Positions 1-15,488 of a DNA stretch of 64,000 nucleotides are shown one piece after another. The DNA is from Rhodanobacter sp. B04. GTDB lineage: Bacteria; Pseudomonadota; Gammaproteobacteria; Xanthomonadales; Rhodanobacteraceae. The notes under the pieces were generated by a model. It did no database searches. It saw nothing but the letters and a program-made list of their open reading frames with translations, and was not told the DNA's origin. Where the stretch lies: assembly GCF_002001125.1 (NCBI RefSeq), contig NZ_MUNV01000006.1, positions 310,001 through 374,000 of the forward strand, written 5' to 3'. Within the stretch, counting starts at the first letter, position 1, and every line of letters begins with the position of its first letter. Both the position numbers and the translations under genes were made by a program.

Positions 1-2457
1 CCGGTCAAGACGGTCAACGGCACCACCATCTACGTTCGCGACGTGGCGCACGTGCTGGATGGAAGCCCGCCGCAGACCAACATCGTGCACGTGGACGGCA
101 ACCGCTCGGTGCTGATGAGCGTGCTCAAGAACGGCTCGGCATCGACGCTGGCGATCGTCGCCGGGATCCGGCAGCGTCTGGAAGATGCGCGGTCGAGCCT
201 GCCGGACGACCTCAAGGTGGCGCCGATCGGCGACCAGTCGATCTTCGTGCGCGCGGCGATCAGCGGCGTGGCGCGCGAAGGCATCATCGCGGCGGCGCTG
301 ACCAGCCTGATGATCCTGTTGTTCCTCGGCAGCTGGCGCTCCACGGTGATCATCGCGGTGTCGATTCCGCTGGCGATCCTGGCCTCGATCGCGGCGCTGT
401 CGGCGATCGGCGAGACGCTCAACATCATGACCCTGGGCGGCCTCGCGCTGGCGGTGGGTATCCTGGTCGACGATGCCACGGTGACCATCGAGAACATCAA
501 CTGGCATCTGGAGCAGGGCAAGCAGGTCGAGCCGGCAATCCTCGACGGCGCGGCGCAGATCGTCACGCCGGCATTCGTGTCGCTGCTGTGCATCTGCATC
601 GTGTTCGTGCCGATGTTCTTCCTCAATGGTGTCGCGCGCTTCCTGTTCGTGCCGATGGCCGAAGCGGTGATGTTCGCGATGATCGCCTCGTTCATCCTGT
701 CGCGCACGCTGGTGCCGACGATGGCCAAATACATGCTGCATCCGCATGTCGACGAGCACGGCCAGCATGTCGAGGCGCCGCCGACGCGCAATCCGCTGGT
801 GCGCTTCCAGCGCGGTTTCGAAGTTTCCTTCGAGAAGGTACGTGGCGGTTACCACGGCCTGCTGGCGATGGCGATGGCGCATCGGCGGATCTTCGTGACC
901 GGCTTTCTGGCCTTCGTGGTGCTTTCGTTCGCGCTGGTGCCGATGCTGGGGCGCAACTTCTTCCCCGACGTGGATGCCGGGCAGATCCTGATGCACGTGC
1001 GGGGGCCGGTGGGCACCCGGCTGGAGCAGAGTGCGGAGCTGTTCGCGCAGATCCAGAAGAGCGTCAAGCGGATCATTCCGGCCAGCGAGCTGGGTACCCT
1101 GGTCGACAACATCGGGCTGTCCAACAGCGGCATCAACAATACCTACAACAACACCGGCACCATCGGCGAGCAGGACGGCGACATCCAGATTGCACTGAAC
1201 GAAGGGCATCGCCCGACCGCCGAATACGTGCGACAGATGCGCGAGCGGCTGCCGCGGGAATTCCCGGGCGTGACGTTCTCCTTCCCGCCGGCCGATATCG
1301 TCAGCCAGATCCTGAACTTCGGTTCGCCGGCACCGATCACCCTGCAGATCCGCGGCAACAACCTGCCGGCGAACTTCAAATACGCCGACACCTTGCTGCG
1401 CGAGATCAAGCGCATACCGGGCGTGGTGGATGCGCGCATCCAGGAGTCGCAGGCCAATCCCGGCTTCAACATCGATGTGGACCGCACGCAGGCGCAACTG
1501 CTCGGCATCACCGAGCGCGACGTCACCAACAGCCTGGTGGTGAACCTCGCCGGTTCCAGCCAGGTCGCGCCGACCTTCTGGCTCAACCCGGCCAACGACA
1601 TCTCCTACCCGATCGTGATGCAGACGCCGCAGTACACGCTCGACTCGCTGTCGTCGCTGCGCAATCTCTCGATCACCGGCAGCAACGGGGCATCGCAGGT
1701 GCTGGGCGGGCTGGCGACGTTGCGGCGGCAGACCACCAATGCGGTGGTCGACCAGTACAACATCCAGTCGGTCGTGCAGATCTTCGCGACCACGCAGGAT
1801 CGCGATCTGGGCGGCGTGGCCGGCGATATCCAGAGGGTGTTGAACGGGCATGCCAGGGACCTGCCCAAGGGCTCGCATGTCGAGCTGCTCGGCCAGGTGC
1901 AGACGATGAACAGCGCGTTCTCGGGCCTGCTGTTCGGCCTGCTTGGCGCGATGGTGCTGATCTACCTGCTGATCGTGGTGAACTTCCAGTCGTGGAGCGA
2001 TCCGTTCGTGATCATCACCGCCTTGCCCGCCGCGCTGGCCGGCATCGTGTGGATGCTGTTCGCCACGCATACCGCGCTGTCGGTGCCGGCGCTGACCGGC
2101 GCGATCATGTGCATGGGCGTGGCGACCGCCAACTCGATCCTGGTGGTGAGTTTTTGCCGCGAACGCCTGTTCGAGCATGGCCGTGCGCTGGACGCCGCGC
2201 TGGAGGCCGGTTACGTGCGCTTCCGCCCGGTGCTGATGACGGCGTTGGCGATGATCATCGGCATGGCGCCGATGGCGCTCGGCCTAGGCGAGGGCGGCGA
2301 ACAGAATGCGCCGCTCGGTCGCGCGGTGATCGGCGGCCTGATCTTCGCCACGACCGCCACCCTTTTCTTCGTGCCGGTGGTGTTCAGCATCATCCACGCG
2401 CGTTATCACCATGCTTCTGCACCGGTGCCTGCTTCCGGAGAGCCCGTCCATGTCTGA
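1..2457 (+). CDS. RND efflux transporter permease (5'-truncated)
   Basis: Inner-membrane proton-driven pump of the AcrB/MexB type, working with the adaptor and outer-membrane factor encoded directly downstream. The reading frame is open from base 1, so the true start lies outside the window; 818 C-terminal residues are visible of the roughly 1,030-1,060 usual for the family, so most of the first periplasmic part is missing. Visible features are the hydrophobic helices after the first porter domain (SLMILLFLGSWRSTVIIAVS), the TM4 motif GILVDDATVTIENI whose paired Asp residues carry the proton relay, the second porter/docking region, and the last helix bundle with GGLIFATTATLFFVPV. The stop codon overlaps the start of the adaptor gene, so translation is probably coupled. 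The gene order (permease first) differs from acrAB. The substrate cannot be told from sequence. Confidence 0.95.
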   Translation, partial: PVKTVNGTTIYVRDVAHVLDGSPPQTNIVHVDGNRSVLMSVLKNGSASTLAIVAGIRQRLEDARSSLPDDLKVAPIGDQSIFVRAAISGVAREGIIAAALTSLMILLFLGSWRSTVIIAVSIPLAILASIAALSAIGETLNIMTLGGLALAVGILVDDATVTIENINWHLEQGKQVEPAILDGAAQIVTPAFVSLLCICIVFVPMFFLNGVARFLFVPMAEAVMFAMIASFILSRTLVPTMAKYMLHPHVDEHGQHVEAPPTRNPLVRFQRGFEVSFEKVRGGYHGLLAMAMAHRRIFVTGFLAFVVLSFALVPMLGRNFFPDVDAGQILMHVRGPVGTRLEQSAELFAQIQKSVKRIIPASELGTLVDNIGLSNSGINNTYNNTGTIGEQDGDIQIALNEGHRPTAEYVRQMRERLPREFPGVTFSFPPADIVSQILNFGSPAPITLQIRGNNLPANFKYADTLLREIKRIPGVVDARIQESQANPGFNIDVDRTQAQLLGITERDVTNSLVVNLAGSSQVAPTFWLNPANDISYPIVMQTPQYTLDSLSSLRNLSITGSNGASQVLGGLATLRRQTTNAVVDQYNIQSVVQIFATTQDRDLGGVAGDIQRVLNGHARDLPKGSHVELLGQVQTMNSAFSGLLFGLLGAMVLIYLLIVVNFQSWSDPFVIITALPAALAGIVWMLFATHTALSVPALTGAIMCMGVATANSILVVSFCRERLFEHGRALDAALEAGYVRFRPVLMTALAMIIGMAPMALGLGEGGEQNAPLGRAVIGGLIFATTATLFFVPVVFSIIHARYHHASAPVPASGEPVHV

Positions 2458-3637
2458 TTCAACCTTCCCCAAGGCTTCGCTGCCATCGCATCGCGGCATG
2501 CGGCTTGCCGGCCTGATCGCCGTGGTGGTGATCGTGGCCATCGTGATCATCGGCATCGCCACGCGCATCGTCGAGGCCAAGCGCCTGAAAGCCTGGACCG
2601 ATCAGCAGACGGTGCCGACCGTCAATGTCGCTGCGCCCGAAAAGAGCGAGGCCGGCGCTCCGCTGGAACTGCCCGGACGCATCGAGGCGTACACGCAGGC
2701 ACCGATCTATGCGCGCGTCGGCGGCTACCTGAAATCGTGGAAGGTCGACATCGGTGCACCGGTCAAGGCCGGTCAGTTGATGGCCGAGATCGAGACGCCC
2801 GACCTGGACCAGCAGTTGCTGCAGGCCAAGGCCGATCTGGCCAGCGCCCAGGCAAACGCGGCCCTGGCAGGCACCACCGCGAAACGTTGGCAGGCGATGC
2901 TCGGCTCCGATTCGGTCGCCAAGCAGGAAGTGGACGAGAAGACCGGCGATTTCACCGCCAAGCAGGCGCTGGCGCATGCGGCCCAGGCCAACGTGGACCG
3001 GATCGAGGCGATGAAGGGCTATACCCGCATCGTGGCGCCGTTCGATGGCGTGGTCACCGCACGCAATACCGACATCGGCGCGCTGATCAATCCCGGCAGC
3101 AGCAGTGGCCAGGCCCTGTTCGTGGTGTCCGATGTGCGCAAGCTGCGCGTCTACGTGCAGGTGCCGCAGAGTTACGTGCCGTCGATTCCGGCAGGTACTG
3201 CAGCGACACTCACGGTGCCGGAATATCCGGGCCGCACGTTCACCGCCAGGGTCGAGGCCTCCGCGCAGGCGGTCAATGCCGGTTCCGGCAGCACGCTGAT
3301 CCAGCTGTCGGTCGACAACGCCGACGACAAGCTGATGCCGGGCAGCTTTGCCAACGTACGCCTCCATCAGGCTGTCAGTGAGGCTTCGCTGCGCGTGCCC
3401 GCCAGTGCGCTGATCTTCAACGCCAGCGGCCTGCGTCTGGCCACCGTGGATGCCGACGACCGGGTGAGCTTCAAGACGGTGACGATCCGGCGCGACTACG
3501 GCAAGAGCGTGGAGATCGGTTCCGGCCTGAGCGCCGATGATCGCGTGATCGACAGCCCGCCGGATGGTCTTGCCGATGGCGACCGCGTGCAGATTGCCGT
3601 TCCACCAGCTGCGGCCAAGTCCCATGCGAAAGCCTGA
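2450..3637 (+). CDS. RND efflux periplasmic adaptor (MFP/HlyD family)
   Basis: Membrane-fusion protein bridging the inner-membrane pump and the outer-membrane channel. 395 residues from the ATG at 2450; a longer frame begins at 2411, but the GGAG at about 2437 and the 8-base overlap with the permease stop favour 2450. One N-terminal hydrophobic anchor (about residues 18-40, LAGLIAVVVIVAIVIIGIA) follows a basic stretch, and no lipobox is seen. Next come the biotinyl-lipoyl half motif (GGYLKSWKVDIGAPVKAGQLM), an alpha-hairpin rich in Ala and Gln (about 110-180), the second lipoyl half (IVAPFDGVVTARNTDIGALI), and a beta-barrel and membrane-proximal domain. The 3' end overlaps the next gene by 14 bases, so the three genes form one operon. 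Confidence 0.95.
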   Translation: MSDSTFPKASLPSHRGMRLAGLIAVVVIVAIVIIGIATRIVEAKRLKAWTDQQTVPTVNVAAPEKSEAGAPLELPGRIEAYTQAPIYARVGGYLKSWKVDIGAPVKAGQLMAEIETPDLDQQLLQAKADLASAQANAALAGTTAKRWQAMLGSDSVAKQEVDEKTGDFTAKQALAHAAQANVDRIEAMKGYTRIVAPFDGVVTARNTDIGALINPGSSSGQALFVVSDVRKLRVYVQVPQSYVPSIPAGTAATLTVPEYPGRTFTARVEASAQAVNAGSGSTLIQLSVDNADDKLMPGSFANVRLHQAVSEASLRVPASALIFNASGLRLATVDADDRVSFKTVTIRRDYGKSVEIGSGLSADDRVIDSPPDGLADGDRVQIAVPPAAAKSHAKA

Positions 3638-5081
3638 ATTTGTCTTCGCCCTGATGGCGGGCGCCATGCTGGCCGGCTGTTCGCTGGCGCCGGCGTACAA
3701 GGTGCCGCTGGTGCCCGTGGCGACGTCCTATCAGGACAACGGGCCGTGGCAACAGGCGCAGCCTGCCGATCGGCTGCCGCGCGATCACTGGTGGCGGCTT
3801 TACCAGGACACGCAGCTCGATCAGCTGCAGCAGCGCCTGCTCGACAACAATGCCGACCTTGCCGCGGCACTGGCGCATTACCGGCAGGCGCAGGCGTATG
3901 ACCTGCAGGCACGTTCGGGCCTGTTTCCGACCATCGGCGCCAGCGCCAACGGCCAGCGCGATCGCGAGTCGGATACCAAGCCGTTGCGCGGCGCCACCTC
4001 GCCGGCCGAGTACAACTCGTTCACCGCCGGCGCCGAAGTCGACTACGAGCTGGATCTGTGGGGCCGCGTGCGCAATACGGTCGAGGCGGGCAGGGACGAG
4101 ACGCTGGCCGCCGCCGCCGACCTCGCTTCCGCGCAGCTCAGCCTGCAGGCGCAGCTGGCCGACAACTACATCCAGCTGCGTGGTCTCGACCAGCAGATTG
4201 CGCTGTTCCGGCAAAGTATCGCTGCGTACCAGAAGGCGTTGCAGCTCACCGAGACCTTGCACACCGGCGGTCTGGTGTCCGGGCTGGACGTGGCGCGTGC
4301 GCAGACCCAGCTGTCCTCGGCCAAGTCACTGTGGGCGCAGGCGCAGGCGCAGCGCATGCTGGTACAGGATGCGATCGCCGTGCTGGTCGGCGATTCGGCC
4401 GACCAGTTCACGCTGGCCGCGCAGACGGCGGAGATCGCCCTGCCGCAGGTGCCGGTCAGCGTGCCGACCACGCTGCTGCAGCGGCGTCCGGATATCGCCG
4501 CGGCGGAGCGTCGTGTCGCTGCCGCGAATGCGCGGATCGGTGTGGCTCGCGCCGCCTATTTTCCCTCGCTCACCTTGAGTGCGCAGGGCGGTTTCCAGAG
4601 CGCCCAGTATCCTGGCTTGCTGGCCGCGCCGAATTATTTCTGGGCGATCGGCCCGACGCTGTTCGAGACGATCTTCGACGGCGGCAAGCGCAAGGCCGGC
4701 GTGCTGGCGGCCAAGGCCGCGACTGATGAAGCCGGTGCGCGCTACCGCAGTGTCGCGCTGAACGCATTTGCCCAGGTCGAGGACAACCTGGCGCAGATCG
4801 CTCACGTCGGCGTGGCGAAAAGCGACCAGAAGGATGCCGCCGATGCCGCGCAGCATTCCGTGGACCTGGCGATGGACCGCTACAAGCAGGGCGCGGTCGG
4901 CTATCTCGACGTGGTGCAGGCGCAAACGACCGCACTGGATGCGCAGCGCAGCCTGCTCAACCTCGACACACAGCAATTGCGTGCCAGCGTGCAGCTGATC
5001 CGCGCGCTTGGTGGCGGCTGGTCGAGCGATCGGCTGGCCAGCCGCAACGTAGCCGTTCCAGCAGCAAGCGGCGCCCGCTGA
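3624..5081 (+). CDS. RND efflux outer-membrane lipoprotein channel (NodT/OprM family)
   Basis: Outer-membrane factor that completes the tripartite efflux pump. The start at 3624 gives a lipoprotein signal (MRKPEFVFALMAGAMLAGCS) with the lipobox LAGC and acylated Cys19; upstream in-frame starts would bury this signal. 485 residues, the usual length for NodT/OprM proteins. Two TolC-like repeats are visible, each with long helical hairpins (LAAALAHYRQAQAYDLQARS and GARYRSVALNAFAQVEDNLA) and the conserved LLQRRPDIAAAERRVAAANA segment. It is the last gene of the operon and ends in a hairpin shared with the converging protease gene. Confidence 0.95.
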   Translation: MRKPEFVFALMAGAMLAGCSLAPAYKVPLVPVATSYQDNGPWQQAQPADRLPRDHWWRLYQDTQLDQLQQRLLDNNADLAAALAHYRQAQAYDLQARSGLFPTIGASANGQRDRESDTKPLRGATSPAEYNSFTAGAEVDYELDLWGRVRNTVEAGRDETLAAAADLASAQLSLQAQLADNYIQLRGLDQQIALFRQSIAAYQKALQLTETLHTGGLVSGLDVARAQTQLSSAKSLWAQAQAQRMLVQDAIAVLVGDSADQFTLAAQTAEIALPQVPVSVPTTLLQRRPDIAAAERRVAAANARIGVARAAYFPSLTLSAQGGFQSAQYPGLLAAPNYFWAIGPTLFETIFDGGKRKAGVLAAKAATDEAGARYRSVALNAFAQVEDNLAQIAHVGVAKSDQKDAADAAQHSVDLAMDRYKQGAVGYLDVVQAQTTALDAQRSLLNLDTQQLRASVQLIRALGGGWSSDRLASRNVAVPAASGAR

Positions 5082-5107
5082 CCGAGTGTCAGCGGTCAGC
5101 GGGCGCC
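5070..5107. terminator. Perfect 14-bp inverted repeat spanning two converging stop codons
   Basis: GGCGCCCGCTGACC (5070-5083) and GGTCAGCGGGCGCC (5094-5107) are exact reverse complements around a 10-base loop. The left arm contains the stop of the efflux channel gene (5079-5081); the stop of the minus-strand protease gene (5089-5091) lies in the loop. There is no T-run on either side, so it is not a textbook intrinsic terminator. A bidirectional terminator or mRNA 3'-end stabiliser is the likely role. Confidence 0.6.
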
Positions 5108-6465
5108 TTGCCCAGCGCCATGCCCTTCAGCACATTGAGCGCCTGCGACAAGGCGTAATCGCTGGTGGCAAGCTTGCCGTCGGCGGCGCTGCCATCGTCG
5201 TCGATATTGGTGCCGGCCTTGGCGTTCTCGTTGGCCAGGTGGTTCGGCAGGTCGGCCTCGGAGCTGATCAGCACCGGAGCACTGTCGGCCTTGTTCACGG
5301 TCAGGTCGGCCAGCGCGATGTCGGGCTTGATGCCTTCGGCCTGGATCGAGGTGCCGTTCGGCGTGTAGTAGCGCGCGGTGGTGATTTTCACCGCATGATC
5401 CGCATCCAGCGGCAGCACGGTCTGCACCACGCCCTTGCCGAAGGTGCGCTGGCCCATGATCAGCGCACGATGGTTGTCTTTCAGCGCGCCGGAGACGATC
5501 TCGGCCGCGGAGGCGGTGCCGTTGTTGACCAGCACGATCATCGGCGCGCCGTTGAGCTGGTCGCCGGGGTGGGCGCTGAAGCTCATGTTGGCGTCCTGCA
5601 TGCGGCCGCGGGTGGTGACGATGACGCCGGCGTTGAGGAAGTCGTCGCTGACACCCACCGCCGCCGTGAGCAGGCCGCCGGGGTTGTTGCGCAGATCCAG
5701 TACCGCGCCCTGCTGCGCGCCGTTCTTCTTGATCAGCTCGCCGAGCTTGCGGATCAGGTCGCTGGCGGTGTCGTCCTGGAACTGGCTGATCCGGATGTAG
5801 GCATAGCCGGGCTCAAGCTCGCGCACCTTGATGCTGCTGATCGCGATGTTCTCGCGCACCAGGTGCAGATCGATCAGCTTGTCGCTGTTCGGGTGCACGA
5901 TGGTCAGCGTGATCTTGCTGCCGGGCTTGCCGCGCAGCTGCTTGAACATGTCGTCGACATTCTGCGGATCGATCACCGTGCCGTTGATCTTGACGATGTT
6001 GTCGCCCGCCTTGATGCCGGCGCGTGCCGCCGGGGTGTCGTCGATCGGCGAGACGATGCGCAGGCCGCCGTCGACCTGCAATACCTCGATGCCCAGGCCG
6101 CTGTACTGGCCGGTGGTGTCCTCGTCGAGCTGGGTGAGGCCGTCCTTGTCCAGGTATTCGCTGTGCGGGTCGAGGCCGCTGAGCATGCCGGTGATTGCGG
6201 CCTTCATCAGGGTCTTGTTGTCGACCTTCTCCACATAGGCCTGACGCACCACCTCATAGACGCGGCTGAAGTTGCGGATGTCGTCCAGGTCCACCTGGTC
6301 GGCCGAGGAACTGGCATGGGCCGGCGTGTCGCTGGCAGACAGGTCGACCGGCGGCGCGGCCACGCTGGCGGCGCTGGCCGGCGCAGATTGTGCGAACGCG
6401 AGAGGTGTCGACAGCAGCGGCATGGCCAGCAGCAAGGCGATCTGGCGACGGTTGGAAAGATGCAT
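5089..6465 (-). CDS. Carboxy-terminal processing peptidase (S41 family)
   Basis: Periplasmic serine protease of the CtpA/Prc-like S41A family, which trims C-termini of envelope proteins. The start at 6465 gives 458 residues with a Sec signal (MHLSNRRQIALLLAMPLLST, cleavage near LAFA-QS) and a GGAG ribosome site 8 bases upstream; a longer frame to 6558 is less likely. Order: a region before the PDZ with GLDPHSEYLDKDG, a PDZ domain (about 118-195, YSGLGIEVLQVDG, IKAGDNIVKING), then the protease core. The catalytic pair is visible as Ser319 in NNGTASAAEIVSG and Lys344 in RTFGKGVVQT. It lies 147 bases downstream of the envC-like gene on the same strand, an arrangement (M23 gene then S41 gene) common in proteobacteria. 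Confidence 0.95.
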   Translation of the reverse strand: MHLSNRRQIALLLAMPLLSTPLAFAQSAPASAASVAAPPVDLSASDTPAHASSSADQVDLDDIRNFSRVYEVVRQAYVEKVDNKTLMKAAITGMLSGLDPHSEYLDKDGLTQLDEDTTGQYSGLGIEVLQVDGGLRIVSPIDDTPAARAGIKAGDNIVKINGTVIDPQNVDDMFKQLRGKPGSKITLTIVHPNSDKLIDLHLVRENIAISSIKVRELEPGYAYIRISQFQDDTASDLIRKLGELIKKNGAQQGAVLDLRNNPGGLLTAAVGVSDDFLNAGVIVTTRGRMQDANMSFSAHPGDQLNGAPMIVLVNNGTASAAEIVSGALKDNHRALIMGQRTFGKGVVQTVLPLDADHAVKITTARYYTPNGTSIQAEGIKPDIALADLTVNKADSAPVLISSEADLPNHLANENAKAGTNIDDDGSAADGKLATSDYALSQALNVLKGMALGKAPADR

Positions 6466-6612
6466 GCGGGTGACTCCGTACAACAAGCGGTAATCGCGCG
6501 GCCACGCGACGGAAAGGGCTGACACTGCCTTGGACAACCGCATGCCGGCGTAATTCATCCGGCCTCGGTCATCGAGGGCATGTCGCTAGCCTGCGGCGCG
6601 CCGGAGCCGGCG

Positions 6613-7854
6613 TCAACGACGCTGGCTCAGCCAGCTGCGCGGATCGACCGGCTGGCCATCCTTGCGCAGTTCGAAATACACCCCGGTATTGATCCCGGTG
6701 GGTGGACTGGCGGTGCCGATCGTCTCGCCGGCCTCGACCTGGTCGCCGACCCCGTGCAGCAGCGTCTCGTTGTTGCCGTACATGCTCATCCAGCCGTTGC
6801 CGTGGCTGACGATCAGCAGCATGCCGTAGCCACGCAGGAAGCCGGCGTAGATCACCCGGCCGCGCGCCACCGCGTGGATCTCGCTGCCGCCACCGGCCTT
6901 GATCAGCACGCCGCTGCCGTAACTGTGGACATCGCCGCTGGCCGGCCATGGCAGGTTGCCGCGGATGTTCGCGCTGGCGCCGCCGACCTCGATCGGCGGT
7001 GGCGGCAGCTTGCGCCCGGGATACTTCTTGGCGGCCGCCGCGCGCGTCGCAGCCTCGCGCGCGGCCGCTTCGCGCGCAGCCTCGTCGATCGCCTTCTGCA
7101 GCTTGTCGACGAGGTTGTTGAGCGATTGCGCGTTCTGCTTCATCGCGGCCAGCCGCTGTGCCTGGTCCTTGTATTGCGCATCGGTATCGGCAGCCAGCTT
7201 CTGTTGTGCGGCGCGTTGCTCGGCCAGCGTCTTCGCCTGCTGCTCGCGTTGCGCCTTGGTGGCCTGCAGCGCCTGCTGCTCGGCGGTGATCGCGGTCTCC
7301 AGCTCCTGCAACTTGGCCAGGTCGGCCATCAGCTGCTGCACGCGCTGCACCCGATCCTGCTGGAAGTATTTCGAGTAGACCAGGGCGCGTGAGATGCGTG
7401 CCACGTCTTCGTCGCCCAGCAGCAGGCGCAGGTCGGACCCCTGGCCAAGCGCGTAGGTGGCACGCAGCAGGTCGGCAATCGCCGCACGCTGGCCATCCAG
7501 GGTCTGTTTCAGGGTGGCTCGCTGCTGTTGCAGCTGATCCAGCTGTTGCTGCTTGGCACTGAGCTCGGCATCGGTCTGACGCACCGCCCGCGCGGCGCCG
7601 GCCAGCGCATTGGCCTGCTTGGCCAGTTCCGCATTGACGCTGTCGCGACGAGCGGCGGTATCGGCCTGCTGTTTCGCGAGCGCCTCCATCTTGCTGCGCA
7701 GGTCGGCCAGTTTCTGCTTCGCTTCGGCCTGTTCGGCCTGGCTCTGGCTGTCCTGGCGCGCCAGCGCGGGGGGTGCCATGCAGGCGCCACCGAGGGCGAT
7801 GCTGGCCAGCAGGCAGGGAAGGAAGGCGCGAGTGATGCGATTGGGCGTGGGCAT
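6613..7854 (-). CDS. envC: Murein hydrolase activator, EnvC family (degenerate LytM/M23)
   Basis: Periplasmic coiled-coil protein that, in the EnvC family, activates N-acetylmuramoyl-L-alanine amidases at the division site. The start at 7854 gives 413 residues and a clear signal peptide (about 1-33, ending APPALA). Residues about 35-275 are an almost continuous coiled coil rich in Gln, Ala, Lys and Glu. The C-terminal LytM domain (about 310-413) has the M23 fold outline but lacks the zinc ligands: the usual HxxxD is replaced in GVLIKAGGGSEIHA, and the terminal HxH is GVYFELR. This loss of catalytic residues is typical of EnvC-type activators rather than active endopeptidases. The partner amidase is not in this window. 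The symbol is given by family resemblance. Confidence 0.9.
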   Translation of the reverse strand: MPTPNRITRAFLPCLLASIALGGACMAPPALARQDSQSQAEQAEAKQKLADLRSKMEALAKQQADTAARRDSVNAELAKQANALAGAARAVRQTDAELSAKQQQLDQLQQQRATLKQTLDGQRAAIADLLRATYALGQGSDLRLLLGDEDVARISRALVYSKYFQQDRVQRVQQLMADLAKLQELETAITAEQQALQATKAQREQQAKTLAEQRAAQQKLAADTDAQYKDQAQRLAAMKQNAQSLNNLVDKLQKAIDEAAREAAAREAATRAAAAKKYPGRKLPPPPIEVGGASANIRGNLPWPASGDVHSYGSGVLIKAGGGSEIHAVARGRVIYAGFLRGYGMLLIVSHGNGWMSMYGNNETLLHGVGDQVEAGETIGTASPPTGINTGVYFELRKDGQPVDPRSWLSQRR

Positions 7855-8185
7855 GCGCCGATTATCGTCGAGCCGGGCGGTTGGAGCGAGCCGGGAACGG
7901 CGAGAAGGCACGTCCGCCACACTGGTATGGTCGAAAAGCCGCCACAGGCCGCCACATCGGCACACTGGTTGTGCGGATGTCGATGCGGCAGCGGTGAGTC
8001 ACGCTTGATCCCGGCAGGCATGATCGACGGATGACAATCGCACGCGCAGGCATATAGCCGTCCAAATAACTTTTGACGCGACGCAACAACTGTGCTTTAG
8101 TCGGGCCACACCACGTGTGCAGCCACGGTGCTGATGGCATCGCTGGCCGCGCGCGCCCAGCATATCCGTTCGCCGGAGAGGCAAG
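7855..8185. other. 331-base divergent intergenic region, envC-gltB
   Basis: No convincing gene: short frames here are compositionally random and lack ribosome sites. It must hold the promoters of both the minus-strand envC-like gene and the plus-strand gltB. The part from about 8035 to 8105 is less GC-rich than its surroundings and contains the best promoter-like match for gltB. No riboswitch or terminator was recognised. Confidence 0.5.
8073..8100 (+). promoter_or_regulatory. Possible gltB promoter
   Basis: TTGACG (8073-8078) is a 5/6 match to the sigma-70 -35 box. Sixteen bases later CTTTAG (8095-8100) is a weak -10 box preceded by TGTG, resembling an extended -10. The gltB start would then be about 80 bases downstream of transcription initiation. 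Weak evidence. Confidence 0.3.
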
Positions 8186-14177
<5,992 letters not shown>

Positions 14178-14246
14178 AGGCTGTGCTGTCCAAACCTGCG
14201 TCAGGTTGATTAAGCTCCAGCCCGATGACGGCCAACGGCGTGTGGT

Positions 14247-15476
14247 GTGCTCAATAGACTCTGGCTTGGGTTTTTCCTGACTGCCGCGCTGGCGGCACTG
14301 TCGCGCTGGCTGATCGGTGGCGACGAGGGCGTATTCGCCGCCGTGGTCGGCTCGCTGTTCGACATGGCCGATCTGTCGGTGAAGGTGATGCTGCTGCTGT
14401 TCGGCACGCTGACCTTGTGGCTGGGCTTCCTCAATATCGCCGAACAGGCCGGCCTGGTCGATCGCCTGGCGCGGCTGCTCGGGCCGCTGTTCGCGCGGCT
14501 GATGCCGGGCGTGCCACGCGGCCATCCGGCGATCGGCCTGATCACGTTGAACTTCGCCGCCAATGCGCTGGGGCTGGACAATGCCGCCACGCCGATCGGA
14601 CTGCGTGCGATGCGCGAGCTACAGACGCTGAATCCTTCGACGGATACCGCGAGCAATGCGCAGATCCTGTTCCTGGTACTTAACGCCTCGTCGTTGACGC
14701 TGTTGCCGGTGACCGTGTTCATGTATCGCGCGCAGGCCGGTGCGCACGATCCGACCCTGGTGTTCCTGCCGATCCTGCTGGCGCATTTCGCCGCCAACCT
14801 CGCCGGGCTGCTGTCGGTGGCCTATATGCAGCGCCTGAAACTGTGGGATCCGGTGGTGCTGCTCTGGCTGGGCGGTGGCGCGCTGCTGCTTGGAGGCTTC
14901 ATCGCGCTGCTGACATCGCTGACGGCGGCGGCACTGGCTTCGTTGTCCGCGCTGCTCGGCAACCTGATGCTGTTCGGTGTGGTCATCGCGTTCCTGTGTG
15001 CCGGCGCGTACAAGAAGGTGCCGCTGTTCGAGAGCTTCGTCGATGGCGCAAAGCAGGGTTTCGAGGTGGCGAAAGATCTGCTGCCGTACCTGATCGCGAT
15101 GCTGTGTGCGGTCGGCGTGCTGCGCGCCTCCGGCGCGCTGGATTTCGCGCTGGCTGGCATTCGCTGGCTGGTCCTGCATGCGGGACTGGACGATCGTTTT
15201 GTCGATGCATTGCCGACGGCGCTGGTCAAGCCGTTTTCCGGCAGCGCCGCGCGTGCGATGCTGATCGAGACGATGCATCATTCGGGTGTCGACAGTTTTC
15301 CCGCGTTGCTGGCTGCCACGATCCAGGGCAGTACCGAGACCACCTTCTATGTGGTGGCTGTGTACTTCGGCGCCGTCGGTATCAAGCGCGTTCGCCATAC
15401 GGTCGGTTGCGCGCTGCTGGCCGATCTGGCCGGCGTGCTCGCCTCGATCGCGGTCTGTTACTGGTTTTTCGGCTGA
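14247..15476 (+). CDS. Fused SpmA/SpmB-like nucleoside-recognition domain membrane protein
   Basis: 409 residues, GTG start at 14247. Two Gate/nucleoside-recognition halves are joined in one chain: an SpmA-like half (about 1-200, with LITLNFAANALGLDNAATPI and TASNAQILFLVLNASS) and an SpmB-like half (about 235-409, with VKPFSGSAARAMLIE and TIQGSTETTFYVVAVYFGAVG). In spore formers SpmA and SpmB are separate proteins affecting spore core dehydration; this organism does not sporulate, so the role is unknown. About nine transmembrane helices can be seen. The gene follows gltD by 69 bases with no strong terminator and has a poor ribosome site. Confidence 0.88.
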   Translation: MLNRLWLGFFLTAALAALSRWLIGGDEGVFAAVVGSLFDMADLSVKVMLLLFGTLTLWLGFLNIAEQAGLVDRLARLLGPLFARLMPGVPRGHPAIGLITLNFAANALGLDNAATPIGLRAMRELQTLNPSTDTASNAQILFLVLNASSLTLLPVTVFMYRAQAGAHDPTLVFLPILLAHFAANLAGLLSVAYMQRLKLWDPVVLLWLGGGALLLGGFIALLTSLTAAALASLSALLGNLMLFGVVIAFLCAGAYKKVPLFESFVDGAKQGFEVAKDLLPYLIAMLCAVGVLRASGALDFALAGIRWLVLHAGLDDRFVDALPTALVKPFSGSAARAMLIETMHHSGVDSFPALLAATIQGSTETTFYVVAVYFGAVGIKRVRHTVGCALLADLAGVLASIAVCYWFFG

Positions 15477-15488
15477 AGGAAGGGACTC

